A DNA stretch of 64,000 nt from Hevea brasiliensis (GCF_030052815.1 NC_079509.1:47094313-47158312), one strand, 5' to 3'. Positions 1-10,150 are shown, numbered from the stretch's first letter. The notes: generated from the letters alone by a model not told the origin. A program made the numbers and translations.

Positions 1-952
1 ATTATAGCCTTGAGCCACTAGTCTAGCTTTTTTTCTAACAACATTGCCTTTTTCATCCATTTTGTTTCTAAAAACCCATTTAGTACCAATAATTGAATGA
101 TTTTTATGTTTAGGCACCAAATTCCAAACTTTGTTTCTCTCAAATTGATTGAGTTCTTCTTGCATGGCAAGAATCAAACTTTTCATCATTTTGAGCTTCT
201 TCAAAACATTTTGGTTCAATTTGTGAAACAAACGCAACATTACCAAAATATTTTCTCAATTGTGCTCTAGTCATCATCCATTGAAATGGATCATCAATAA
301 TGTGTTCTTGGGGATGATTTCTATGGAATCTCCATTCTTTAGGTAAATCTTCATGCTAGGGTTCATTCATATGTAATTCTTCCAAATTTGGCATTTCTTC
401 ATTAATTTGATTATTGTTGGCATTATGGACATCTATTGTGGTATCTTCTTGAGTTTCTTCATCTTTGTCATCAATTTATTCCATTTCTTGACTTGATTTT
501 ACATTTTCTTTTCCAAACACCTGCTCATTTTTATCATCAAAAACATCTTTCCTTCTAATAGAAGGGTTAGTCTCATTAAACAAAACATGAATAGTTTTCT
601 CAATAACTAATGTTCTTCTATTAAACACCCTATATGCTTTACTCTTTGTTGAATACCCAAGAAAGATTCCTTCATCGGATTTAGCATCAAATTTCTTCAA
701 GTTATCCTTCTTGTTATTTAAGATATAGCAATTACATCAAAATGCTTTGAAATATGAAATATTTGGTTTTCTTCATTTCTAAAGCTCATAGGTGGTCTTT
801 TTCAAAATTGGTCTAATAAAAATTCTATTCAACACATAGCAAGAAGTATTAATAGCTTCAGTCTAAAAATACTTTGGCAAATTATTTTCATTCAGCATGG
901 TTCTAGTCATTTCTTGCAAAGTCCTATTTTTTCTTTCTATAACCCCATTTTG
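1..952 (-). pseudogene. SIRE-L integrase C-terminus to RT start (broken)
   Basis: Read on the minus strand, this continues from the integrase core (NGVIERKN after a stop) through the variable linker (a piece at 476-700 contains [17 protein letters not shown], the conserved copia motif after integrase) to the first RT motifs ([30 protein letters not shown]) near positions 1-150. Stops replace Gln or Trp at several places and there is at least one frameshift around 150-200. The catalytic YVDD part of RT lies beyond the window start. It would have encoded the part of Pol that joins integration and reverse transcription. Confidence 0.8.
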
Positions 953-1504
953 TTATGGTGTTCTAGGAGCTGAAAAATTATGGTTGATTCCATGTTTATC
1001 ACAATATTTCTCAAATAAATGATTTTCAAATTTAGTTCCATGATCACTCCTTATAGATGTGATGCAAAAATCTTTTTCATTTTGAACCATTTTACTAAAA
1101 GAGATTAATTTTTCAAAAGTTTCATCTTTATAAGCAAGGAAGAATGTCCATGTATATCTTGAATAGTCATCAACAATAATTAAAGCATATGTCTTCCCAC
1201 CAAGACTAGCAGGAGACACGGGTTCAAACAAATCAAGATGAAGCAATTCTAATGGCCTAGTGGTAGAAACAATATTTTTAGATTTAAAAGATGTTCTAGT
1301 ATGCTTTCCCAGTGCACATGCCTTACATTGTAATTCATTTTCATAGTTAATCTTTGGAAGACCTTTAACAAGTTCTTTCTTGGACAATTTTGAGAGTGTA
1401 TGCATGCTTGCATGTCCTAATCTTCTATGCCATAAATAACTAAAATTATCAAAAGATACTAGACATGTGCCATGATTAGTTTCAAAGTTATTCATGTCAA
1501 GCAA
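953..1504 (-). pseudogene. SIRE-L integrase (GAG-pre-integrase zinc finger plus rve core)
   Basis: A 183-codon open stretch. Its N-terminal part carries the HHCC zinc-binding pattern (LWHRRLGHAS then CKACALGKH). The catalytic core follows with LHLDLFEP (first Asp), VDDYSRYTW and RSDHGTKFEN (second Asp and neighbouring acidic residues), then HNFSAPRTP. It ends at a TAA where the family has PQQNG. LFEP replaces the usual LFGP and TKFEN the usual KEFEN, so the core is altered as well as truncated. It lies downstream of protease and upstream of RT on the minus strand. Confidence 0.88.
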
Positions 1505-1548
1505 TTAAACATTATTAGATCTATTGGCAATAAACAATGTGTCATTAT

Positions 1549-1830
1549 CTAAGTTATTGATTGTACAAAGAGAAGAAGTGACTTTACCTTAAAACCTTTA
1601 TCACAAAATTGGCTTACACTTAGCAAGTTGTATTTCAAACCTTCAACAAGTGACAAATCTTCAATGCAAGGTTTGGTTCTAATTGTGCCATTTCCAATTA
1701 TTTTTCCTTTTCCTTTATCTCCAAATTTCACATGTCCTCCATCTACCATTGTGATTTTTGAAAACTTGTCCTTTTCACTGGTCATGTGCTTTGAACAACG
1801 ACTATCTACATACTATTTTTCACTTTCCTT
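1549..1830 (-). pseudogene. SIRE-L protease region (degenerate)
   Basis: The minus-strand reading gives YVDSRCSKHMT followed by VKFGDKGKGKIIGNGTI and LKYNLLSVSQFCDKGF, the usual copia protease block. The active-site triplet D-S-G has become D-S-R, and a stop (TAG for Trp) sits just before YVDS. The matching block in SIRE-R keeps DSG. It lies between gag and integrase and is separated from gag by a stop and a frame change, as in SIRE-R. Confidence 0.8.
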
Positions 1831-2770
1831 CATCCCTTTGAAACAAACCTGAAATTTAATCATTTAGCTTTAGGTACCCAAGCAACTTTGGGTCCTTTGG
1901 GGTTAGTGACTTTAGGTAAGGTTCCCTTTGGCACCCATACCTTCTTTACCTTAAGGAGACCCTTCCTAAGTGCACAAGAACTAATCATATGACCTCTTTT
2001 ATTGCAATAATAACGTGTGACATTAGGCAAGGAGGATGTAGATGCTTTAATGAAATGATTCTTGTATTTACCATAGTTCATGAAACCATCAAAACCAATT
2101 CCATATTTTTCATTTGAAATTCTTTGGTTTCCAAGAAGAACATCTAGAGTTTCTTTTCCTTTTGTAAATTTTGCCAAATTATTTATCAAAGATTTTATTT
2201 TAGCTGCAAGAACCTTATTTTTCTCAATGAGCTTTTCACAAGTTTCTTTTGAGTTTTTCAACTCCAAATCTAGCTCTTTAAACAAAGCAATTTGTCCTTT
2301 GTAAAATTTATTTTCTTTATACACATTGGTCATGGCAATATTTTGTGATCTCAATGATTCAATTTCTAAATTCATTTTAGTGCACTTTCTGTTATAGTTT
2401 CTATACTCATCATATACTTTAGCAAATGCAAGTTCAAGTTCCTCTACATTAGGAGGTTTAAGAGAGTTTACCACATTATCACTTTCTTCTTCCTTTTGTG
2501 AACTTTCGACTTTCTCTTCAAATGCCATCATACAAAGGTGAGCAGTCTCCTTGTGACTTGATTCATCAATTGAAGATTCTTCACTGTTGCTCTATACTAC
2601 TTTCATAGCTTTCTTGCTCCTGTCTTCTTGTCCTTTCTTCTTTTTGAGCAATGGACATTTGGGCTTGATATGTCCTGGTTTGTGAAGCTCATAACATACA
2701 ATTTCTTCTTTTGAATCCTTGAAACGATTATCCTTGGGAGTATACTTTTTTAAGAATTTCTTGTATTTAC

Positions 2771-4896
2771 TGTTAGTAGTATGCCCTAGAGCATATCATT
2801 TAGTATGCATCTTGTACATATTTTATTAATAAAAGGCATTTTCACTTTTCTGTTTACATAATATATTAATGTGTAATAGAAAAATTCTATTGATATTTTG
2901 TTAGAAATTCTATTCTTAAGTTGTTAAGAATATGAGTGACAATATTTCTAGCACAAAGTATCATAAATAGGTTCACAATCAAGGACACTTCACAATAAGG
3001 ACATGACTTATCTAGAAAGATTGTAATCATGTTTTTTCCCAAGTTATTCATATGAGATGTAAATAAGATGGAATGGTGAGTCTCATGCCATATAACAAAC
3101 ATGATAGGCACTTATACATAATAAGTAGGCCGAACCAGTGACATTTATAACAAGCACATGGAGTTTAGTCTTATCAATATATTATCATAAATCATATTAG
3201 TGCATATAATCTTTAGACCTGAGATAGCACAGTTATCTTGTATATAGGTAGTTTGAGTTTGATACTGCTTTCATACTTGTACTGTGTATGGGTATATGGG
3301 CATCTGTTGGCTCCTACTAGTTATATATGGAGGTAAGTGTTAATCAAGATGGAATCTGTTCCTCTAAGTAAATAGGGATAAAATCCTCTATTCATTTAAT
3401 TGTTCTTGATGTTTCAAGTTCCTAGCCAGGACAGATAGATTTATTTAGAAAAGATTTTCTGATGAGAAAATCTTTTTAATCAAGAACTGGAATTAAAAGT
3501 GAACATAATATTCATAGCAAATGGGGTTTGACATAAACCATGACTCCAGTTCGAATTGGGATTTTGTAATAGAGAGATTCTAGTGCATGGTAACATATGA
3601 TTATAGGTTCATTTAAGGTAAACCTTATTACTGATTGGGTGGCCATGGCATGCTATGCTAGGTGTTAACCATGGTCTATGAGATGCATAAAATGATTTAG
3701 AGAAATCATTTATGGTAAAAAAGAGTTCTGATGATATTAAGAGTTGATATCATGTCTCATTGCCAATTAGTGATAAGCCTAGTAAGTCACACACATACAC
3801 AAGTAATCACCAAATTAAATATGATTTAATTAATTAATTAAAGAGTTTAATTGATTAATTAAATAGGTTTGATTTCCAATTAGATTGCAAAGTCTCTAGC
3901 ATGGCTTGAAACCAAATCTAGGTTATTGGATGTATAGTATAAGTTAAATTTATATTTAAAGTATTTAAATATGAATTTAATTAATGAGAAATTAATTAAT
4001 AGAGATTAATTAATTAATTTAAATTTCATATAAATTGATTAGAAGAAGAGAAATAATTATTTTGGGTTGAGAACTCAAAATTAAGACAGGGGTATTTTGA
4101 TCATTTCACAGGGTGACGTGTGGCACCATGAGATGGTGACACATGGCACTCCACATAAGCTTGCCAAATGTCTTTTAATCATATAAGATTATCAAAGTCA
4201 AGATTAAATATAAGTTTGACACTTGGCACAATGTGATTGGGTCAATTAAACCTAGAACCAATCGGAGGGTGACATGTGGCAAGGGTTTTAAGTGGTGACC
4301 TAGCTATATAAGTATAAGGATGAAAGAACAAAAACATAAGCTGCTAGTCTCTCTTTGGTGCTGCTAGTCTCTCTTTGGTGCTGCCACCCTTGGCTGCCAC
4401 TCCTCTTCTTTTTCATCTTTCATCAATTCAAAGAGATTAGACAATAATTTCTTGAATTAAAAATACTAGAAATTGTTTCTGGTGTCCTGTTTACATTTGT
4501 AATCTCTCAAAAGGCAAAACTTAATTTTCTAATTCATAGAAAAAGCTTTAGAAGTTGTTCAAGGGCTGCTATAGGTGATCTTGGTGTGGACAAGCTAGAG
4601 GAATAATATTTGGTGGCCTAGACGCATCCCAAATGTGTCAAATATACTGCAGTGCATCAAGAGGTTAGTGCCTTTGTTCTTGATCTAATCTAGGGTTCTA
4701 CTAATTAATCTGATTAATTCTAAAATCTTAAATGGCAGATGTAGATCCAAAAACATATTAAAAGAGTTTTAATATGATGTTTATCATTGAAATCAAATAG
4801 ATAAAAAATGAATCTTGCATGATGCATGTGACCCTGGGTGAAAAATTTTTGAATTCAATGATATAAACTTGTGTTTTTCATTCTTCTGCTCCTTCA
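2771..4896 (+). mobile_element. A1: solo LTR of a large-LTR copia-like family
   Basis: The 2126-bp block begins TGTTAGTAGTATGCCCTAGA and ends CTTCTGCTCCTTCA. It is flanked by the exact 5-bp duplication TTTAC (2766-2770 and 4897-4901) and interrupts the SIRE-L gag, which resumes across it. The same block recurs at 31471 (A2), and a diverged relative opens element C at 11809. No internal coding region is present, so this is a solo LTR left by LTR-LTR recombination. Plus-strand orientation follows the TG...CA ends and the TATA box at 4304. A perfect 20-bp tandem duplication lies at 4341-4380. Confidence 0.92.
4112..4312 (+). promoter_or_regulatory. A1 LTR promoter: TGACACRTGGCA repeats and TATA box
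   Basis: A TATA box (CTATATAAG, 4304-4312) lies about 580 bp before the LTR end. Within the 200 bp upstream the motif TGAC(A/G)(C/T)RTGGCA occurs four times (about 4113, 4137, 4217 and 4270), resembling a G-box/ABRE-like core. The arrangement is largely kept in A2 (about 32815-32982, then TATA-like at about 42748). That these are promoter elements is inferred from position and conservation, not shown. Confidence 0.5.
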
Positions 4897-5787
4897 TTTA
4901 CTTCCTCCATTCTTGAACGCTCTTTTGAATTTCCTTGCAAGCATAGCCATTTCATCATCATCATCACTTGAGTTGTCACTTGAGTCAACTTTAAGTACAA
5001 CTCATTTCCTCTTATCTTCATCCTTATTTGACTTGAGAGCAATGCTTTTCTTCTTCTTTTGCTCATTTTCAACTTCATCTTTCTTATATACCATCTCATG
5101 TGCAATGAGAGATCCAATGAGTTCATCATAGGTGAATGTTTTAAAATCCTTGGTATCTTGGATAACTGTAGTCTTTACTTCCCAAGATTTTAGAAGTGAT
5201 CTAAGAATTTTCTTCACAAGTTCGGCTTCCTCAAATCTTTTACCAAGTGCTTTGAGAAGATTGACAAGATCGATAAACCTTGTACTCATATCCGCAATTA
5301 ATTCTCCTGGTTTCATTTTGAATAGCTCATAAGTTTGCTTTGGACTCCTTGACGACATCCGTTGCTTCATAAGTGACCTCAAGCTTATCCCAAATTTCCT
5401 TAGCAGATTGACATCCTGAAACATGATTGTATTCATTAAGGTTAAGTGAGCAATGTAAAATATTAATAACTTTAGCATTTACAAAAATTTTCTTCTAATC
5501 ATTGTCATCATATTCATCTTCATTTTTAGGAACTTTAGTATTTCCTTAACCATTCTTTTCAGGGATATATGGGCCATTTTTAATAATTCTCCATGCATCA
5601 ATATCTACAGATTGTATGAAATTTCTCATTCTCACTTTCCAAAATGAGTAATTAGTGCCATTGAAGAGTGGTGGTTTAGTAATTGAGTAGCCTTCAGCTA
5701 GTGGTGCGGGTATACCGGCAGTGTTGCTAGATGAACTAGCCATTAGGGATCACTCCAAGGTTGTGGCACCTTAAGCAAGAGAGACAA

Positions 5788-5799
5788 GCTCTGATACCA
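5788..5799 (-). other. SIRE-L primer binding site (initiator tRNA-Met type)
   Basis: The minus strand reads TGGTATCAGAGC, the standard plant copia PBS complementary to the 3' end of initiator tRNA-Met. It lies three bases inside the 5' LTR end at 5803, which fixes the LTR boundary and element orientation. Confidence 0.93.
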
Positions 5800-5802
5800 A
5801 TT

Positions 5803-7139
5803 TGTTGTCCCAAGATAGTCCAAGAGGGGGGTGAATTGGACTTTACCAATTTTTTGGCCTTAGCTTGTAGCCTAATAAAAAATTGTGACTTTGTTCAACT
5901 AGGTGCTCCTTTATATATAGTGAAAGTGATATGTGTTTCAAGAATGTGTCCCTAAATTGCAATTTGAGTCTCAATCAATATTTATAGCAATTTTTAACAT
6001 AACATGCATAGAATTTAAGCTACACAAAAATAAAGAGATTAAGGTTAGAGAAATCAAACACAATGATTTTTATAGTGGTTCCGCTTAACTAGCCTACATC
6101 CATTCTCTCAAAGAACCCTCTTTGAGTCTTCTGTCCACTATTTTCTCTTTTAAAGGCAAGAGACCAAAAGCCCTTTACAACTTTTTCAATACCAAGCTTT
6201 CACTAAGGTAGCTTGAACCCTTGATAAGTGCTATCTCAAGCACTCACACTCTCAAGCTTCAATAGGTGCTTGTACAACCTCTCTTGAATGCAATTTAATG
6301 TTTTAATACTCACTCTCACTCAATACAAATCAAACTATAAAGAAGAGATGAGTTAATTTGCCAATGGTAGGTCAAACACTTTAAAGCTCCTGAATGAAAG
6401 CAATAAATAAAAAATCAAGATTGGAGTGTAATTGTAGGCTTTCATCAAGTGTAAAATGAAGTAAAGAAGGTGTATTTATAGTCCCAAATCATTTTAAACT
6501 GTTTGAAACCTTTTTGAAACATTATACACTATATTCTAGGCAAAATAGCCGTTATTTTATCTTTTTGTACAAAGTTGAGCAACTCTAATCATTTAGCAAA
6601 CTAATGAAATTTTTGGCGATAGTAGTAAACTAGTTAGCAAACTAATATTTTAGTAAACACATTAGTAAACTAATATGTTAGCAAACAAGTTAGCAAACTA
6701 ATTTACCAGATGCCTGTTTCAAATTATAATCTTTAAAAATCTAATTTAGACATTAAAAAAAATATATATTCCAATAGCAATATCCAAGGTTATGATCAGA
6801 GAAAATTTTATAAAATAATTAAAAGAAAAATTAATTTTTGAGCTCCAATTGACTAAAAATTTCATTAATTCTTTTTACACAAGTCCTAAGACTTAATTCC
6901 TAACTCTATAGCTTTCATACCTTTACTTCAAGTCTTAGCTTTCATAATCTTGTACTTTCTCAACTTGGATTCATCTTGAGATGCCTTTGAGTGCTCTTCC
7001 TCCTTAGATGCAACCTCAAAGATTCTTCATGAGTAAGAGAAAAAAATCTACACATCACTTAAAGTTGAGTTAGATAGATTCTAGTTGAGTTTTGTTATCA
7101 TCAAAATCAATGCTCATTTTGAGCTACACGGGGTCAACA
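5803..7139 (-). repeat. SIRE-L 5' LTR
   Basis: 1337 bp. On the minus strand it starts TGTTGACCCC and ends GGGACAACA, and matches the SIRE-R LTR at 58357-59828 in both ends and in landmarks such as CAAAACTCAACTAGAATC and the G-rich stretch near the PBS end. A block at about 6590-6712 repeats TTAG(C/T)AAAC(T/A)A about seven times. The LTR would carry promoter and polyadenylation signals; I did not place them. Confidence 0.9.
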
Positions 7140-7476
7140 AGAATCATCTTTTATCAATTATTGCTAGGAATTTTACTTTTGAGTGTTTAGTTTAATCTCA
7201 TTTTATTAATTTTTATTATTAATATTCTCAATTTCTTTATTTTGTAAATTATTAAATTAGTCATTGTTTGAATTGAATTTTGCATTTTCATACCTTATGC
7301 TTCAAATTCCCAAATTTCTTTTATCTGTTTGATTAAAATACAATTTTAACATAGCTTATTTTACATCAAAAATTCAATTGAAAGCACAACTCTTTGTGAG
7401 AACAATATCTTTTTCTATACTACTTGAACGACCCGTGCACTTGCGGTTGGGACACATCAACTCTGTTTAAATGAAC
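7140..7476. other. AT-rich spacer, possibly the end of an Athila-type LTR
   Basis: No coding signal. Around 7430-7462 the sequence ACCCGTGCACTTGCGGTT resembles the end of the Athila-type LTR seen at 13720 (minus strand), so this may be an LTR scrap. Otherwise it is AT-rich DNA that I cannot assign. Confidence 0.3.
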
Positions 7477-7722
7477 TGTTAGAATTATGACTCAAAATCT
7501 TAATGGGATTTTGAGAGAGATTTTTTTTTAATTTGAGTGGGAGAAATATTCCTCAATAGGATGACATGTAATGATGATTTATTTATTAATTGATAGTGAA
7601 AGATGGCATACCCATGGATATAGCCCTATATTGAGAGGGTGAACCACGTAAATATTGGTATTTTATATGGGTTTGCTTTTATTTATTTTGTAGTTTACAC
7701 ACTTCTGCAGTGCACAACAAAT

Positions 7723-7734
7723 TAGTATCAAAGC
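7723..7734 (+). other. F1 primer binding site (decayed)
   Basis: TAGTATCAAAGC matches the tRNA-Met PBS TGGTATCAGAGC except for two G-to-A changes. It lies three bases after the LTR end, the same spacing as in the SIRE elements. Confidence 0.7.
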
Positions 7735-8026
7735 ATAGGGATGATCTTGGTGATTTTGGTTGAAGGTGGAGCTGCTGCGACATGTAGAAAATCGCACATG
7801 CAATAATGGTAGTGGTGGAGAGTTGAAATTGAGGTGGAGCTCTTGATGTAAAATCAAGATGGTTGATGACGTGAAGATTTTTTGAAGAATGAAGCAAGTT
7901 ACACCCAAGATGCAGATTGAAAAATTAATGATTTGAAAGGTTCAAGCTTAAGCATGGAGATTTGATGATTTGATAATTTGATGACACCCAAGAATTTGAG
8001 GTATGCAATGGTTGATAGATTTTGAG

Positions 8027-8039
8027 TCAAGGTGGAGAT
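8027..8039 (+). other. F1 polypurine tract
   Basis: TCAAGGTGGAGAT lies directly before the TG of the second LTR, the usual place and form of a copia polypurine tract. The same context (AAGATGGAGATT then TGTTAG) occurs before the F2 LTR at 47213. Confidence 0.7.
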
Positions 8040-8260
8040 TGTTAGAATTATGACTCAAAATCCTAATGGGATTTGGAGAGAGATCTTTTTCAAATTTGAG
8101 TGGGAGAAATATTCCTCAATAAGATGGAGGAATATTTCCTATAATGAGTAGAACTCTTATTGTAGAGTTATTCCTAAATTGAGTAGGATTCCTAATCAGA
8201 TAAAGATTGAGGGAATTAACACTATAATAAGGAGAATGATGGAAAAGGTTAATTAGCTTT

Positions 8261-8490
8261 TGCCCATTGAAGAGAGTGGCTTTCAGCTTATGGAGTGAGG
8301 TTGTCACCCATTGTAGAGAGGAGCTTTGCCAACTGTTGAGGATTTGGCTCTGCCCATTGATGAGGGGCACTTGCCCATTACAGTAGAGAGAGGCTTCGAC
8401 CTTAGGTGGAGTAAGGACATAGAATTCAAGAGGAAGGAATTCTTGTCCATTGGTAAGAGGGCTCTTGCCCATATAGTTGAAGGCACCTTT
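8261..8490 (+). repeat. Irregular TTGCCCATTG repeats inside the F1 LTR
   Basis: About six to seven imperfect units sharing (T)TGCCCATTG followed by a purine-rich GAGAGAGG-like stretch and GGCTTT occur between 8261 and 8490. The F2 LTR (about 47430-47455) keeps one to two units. They lie in the part of the LTR missing from the first F1 LTR copy. Confidence 0.55.
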
Positions 8491-8786
8491 TGTGATGTAG
8501 TGTTATAATAGTAAATATATTGAGTTATGTCTAGAGAAGACTGAGAGGGACTAAATAATATATTTACTATGAGCAGTTTGATATTGTATGGGTTCTCTTG
8601 GGTGTAATTGTGTTAATGGGTAATATAGCTTTGAGCTTGTAATGATGATTTATTTATTTATTGGTAGTGAAAGATGGTATGCCCGTGGATGTAGCCCTAT
8701 GTTGAGAGGGTGAACCATGAAAATATTAGTGTTTTGTGTGTTTGCTTTATTTCTTTGTAGTTTACACGCTTCTGAAGTGCACAATA

Positions 8787-9119
8787 GAACCAATATAGAA
8801 CCCATTTATAATTTTCAGTAAATTTGGTAGCTCCTCCATTATTGATGTTTGTATGAATCCAAATCTCTTACATCTTCAATTGAGTTGTTGTCATAGGAAG
8901 ACATTAACAATCTTTCCAAATCTGGAGAAAGACTCCCGAATGGCCTTGGCCTCCCATCCTTTTGGAAAGTTTTCTAGATAATTAGTTGGAAGTTTCTTTT
9001 GTGCTTGTGGCTGGATGGGTGAAAAGAAGAGGGAAGGTGGCTCCAATAAGCTTGAACTCCTCCATTTGATTGATTTAGTTTATTTAATAATTAAATAAAT
9101 AGGAAGCAATAGAACATAT
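8787..9119. other. Unassigned AT-rich sequence
   Basis: No open frame with recognisable content and no clear repeat partner in this window. It lies between F1 and the presumed LTR edge of the relic chromovirus. Confidence 0.4.
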
Positions 9120-9143
9120 TGTTAGGGTTTGTGAACCCTAACA
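9120..9143. repeat. Perfect 10-bp inverted repeat with telobox-like arms
   Basis: TGTTAGGGTT, loop TGTG, then AACCCTAACA. The arms contain the plant telobox core AACCCTAA. A purine-rich stretch (9143-9215) follows. Because a minus-strand chromovirus relic lies to the right, this may be the terminal part of its LTR (reverse complement ends CCTAACA). It is not a telomere, as the motif is not tandemly repeated. Confidence 0.6.
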
Positions 9144-9429
9144 AAGAAAGAATTAAAATAGAAGAAGAATAAAAGAGCAAGAGAGAGAAGATAGGGAGAG
9201 AGAAAAGAAGGAAATTATATTTCTTGATAGTTCTCAAATGAGAATTATAAGGACACTACTGAAGTTTTATAGATCTAGCTACTATAACTACTTAACTACC
9301 CAACTGCAACTATAACAACCTTTTAATATCAATTTCAATAGAATTAGTAATTGCTACTACTATTTCCTGCCCACATACTCTTCTAGAATTAGCTATGCAG
9401 CTACATTACTTCCTATCTTTATTCCTATA

Positions 9430-10150
9430 CCTTTCTCTAAAGTATGTAATAATACCCTTTTGTTGAGCATTTTCTTATCCCAAGAAAGTGAACATTCTGG
9501 AAATTAGGCAATGATGAAACTTTTATCCTTCTAAGTAACATCCTCAAGTTGCATAATAACCCATTTAATAAGGCCCTGCTTAACTTATTGATCTCTTCTC
9601 AAAATAACTCTAGTCAACAATCATATAATCTTCATAGGACATAAGCAGCTCTTTAATAAGAGTAATACCATCCCTTAATTTCCTCTTGAGCATGGAGACA
9701 TGGAATACAAGATGGATGGAGGATGATGTAGGCAAGGCCAACTTATAGGTTACCTTTCCCACCCTTGCTACCACTTCATAAGAGCCGTAATACTTAGCAA
9801 ACAACTCAAGAGATTGTCTCACACCCATTAAAGCTTGCTTATAAGGATGAAGCTTCAAATAAACCTAATCCCCCTATAAATTCCCTCTCTATTTTTTCTT
9901 GTTAGCTCGCTGCCTCATTTTATTTTGAGCTTTTTACAAATTATCCTTAAGAAGATGGCTGAGATGTTGTCTTTCTTGAAGAAATTGCCCCACAGCTACC
10001 ATAAATGATTCTTCAGTAAAAAACAGTGGGAAAAAGTAGTGGAACATAACCATAAAGTGCCTAAAATGGAGATATCTTAATGGCATTATGGAAGGAGGAA
10101 CTATACCACCATTATGCTAATCATAACCATCTAGCCCAAGTGGATGGCTG
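9430..10150 (-). pseudogene. Relic gypsy integrase C-terminus with chromodomain-like tail
   Basis: Reading the minus strand from 10150 down gives integrase core-end wording (SPF.ALYGY.PP), then QFLQERQHLS, AQNKMRQRANKK and LKLHPYKQ, then YYGSYEVVARVGKVTYKLALP and HLVFHVSMLK (9610-9858), the standard C-terminus of plant chromovirus integrases. Further down (about 9600 to 9430) EDVT.KDKSFIIA.FPECSLS resembles the chromodomain-like tail of these elements (compare ...TWEDVSFI..QFP.F.LEDK). Several stops and frameshifts. The rest of the element, including RT, is not seen in this window. Confidence 0.75.

Larger units (their letters stand above)
1860..5743 (-). pseudogene. SIRE-L gag, split by solo LTR A1
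   Basis: Gag begins with MASSSSN at 5743 (minus strand), just inside the PBS, and continues with GYSITKPPLFNGTNYSFWKVRMRNF, a UBN2/DUF4219-type copia Gag start. A second block (5002-5335) contains STRFIDLVNLLKALGKRFEE and YDELIGSLIAHEM. The acidic/basic region at about 4905-5000 runs into the A1 insertion; after A1, YKKFLKKYTPKDN resumes at 2765 and leads to a first zinc knuckle in which the second Cys is lost (CYELHKPGHIKPKC). The C-terminal block (1860-2531) is a coiled coil rich in Glu/Lys followed by a second knuckle that has lost its first Cys (RYYCNKRGHMISSC). It ends KVAWVPKAK. At least two frameshifts and several stops. Confidence 0.87.
1..7139 (-). mobile_element. SIRE-L: Ty1/copia (SIRE-type) retrotransposon, minus strand, truncated by window start
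   Basis: A copia retrotransposon read on the minus strand. In element order it has a 5' LTR (5803-7139), a primer binding site matching initiator tRNA-Met (5788-5799), gag (from 5743), protease, integrase and the beginning of RT (ending at position 1). The order PR-INT-RT is copia order. The integrase wording (SDHG.KFEN, FSAPRTP) and long coiled-coil Gag with two zinc knuckles fit the SIRE/Maximus lineage, and the same proteins recur in better state at 58357-64000 on the other strand. Gag is split by solo LTR A1. Stops and frameshifts in every domain make it a non-functional copy. The possible TSD just outside the 5' LTR is AGAAT (7140-7144); the partner lies outside the window. Confidence 0.9.
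7477..8786 (+). mobile_element. F1: small non-coding LTR element (TRIM-like or deleted copia)
   Basis: Two direct repeats beginning TGTTAGAATTATGACTCAAA flank only about 320 bp. The first repeat (7477-7719) is followed by a decayed tRNA-Met PBS (TAGTATCAAAGC, 7723-7734); the second (8040-8786) is preceded by the polypurine tract AAGGTGGAGAT. The first repeat matches only the two ends of the second and lacks about 500 bp from the middle. The internal part has no Gag or Pol coding signal. Flanks share GAAC (7473-7476 and 8787-8790), an imperfect TSD. A related partial copy lies at 46985-47686. Confidence 0.8.

Noticed and set aside
2887..3111. Minus-strand open frame in A1, repeated at 31554-31811 in A2
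   Set aside because: Shared only because both are copies of the same LTR; it is antisense to the LTR promoter and has no known domain.
7663..7908. Minus-strand open frames in the F1 interior
   Set aside because: Two overlapping frames over the PBS side of a non-coding LTR element, no domain.
9120..9143. Interstitial telomere repeat
   Set aside because: Only one inverted pair of TTAGGGTT/AACCCTAA, no tandem TTTAGGG array.
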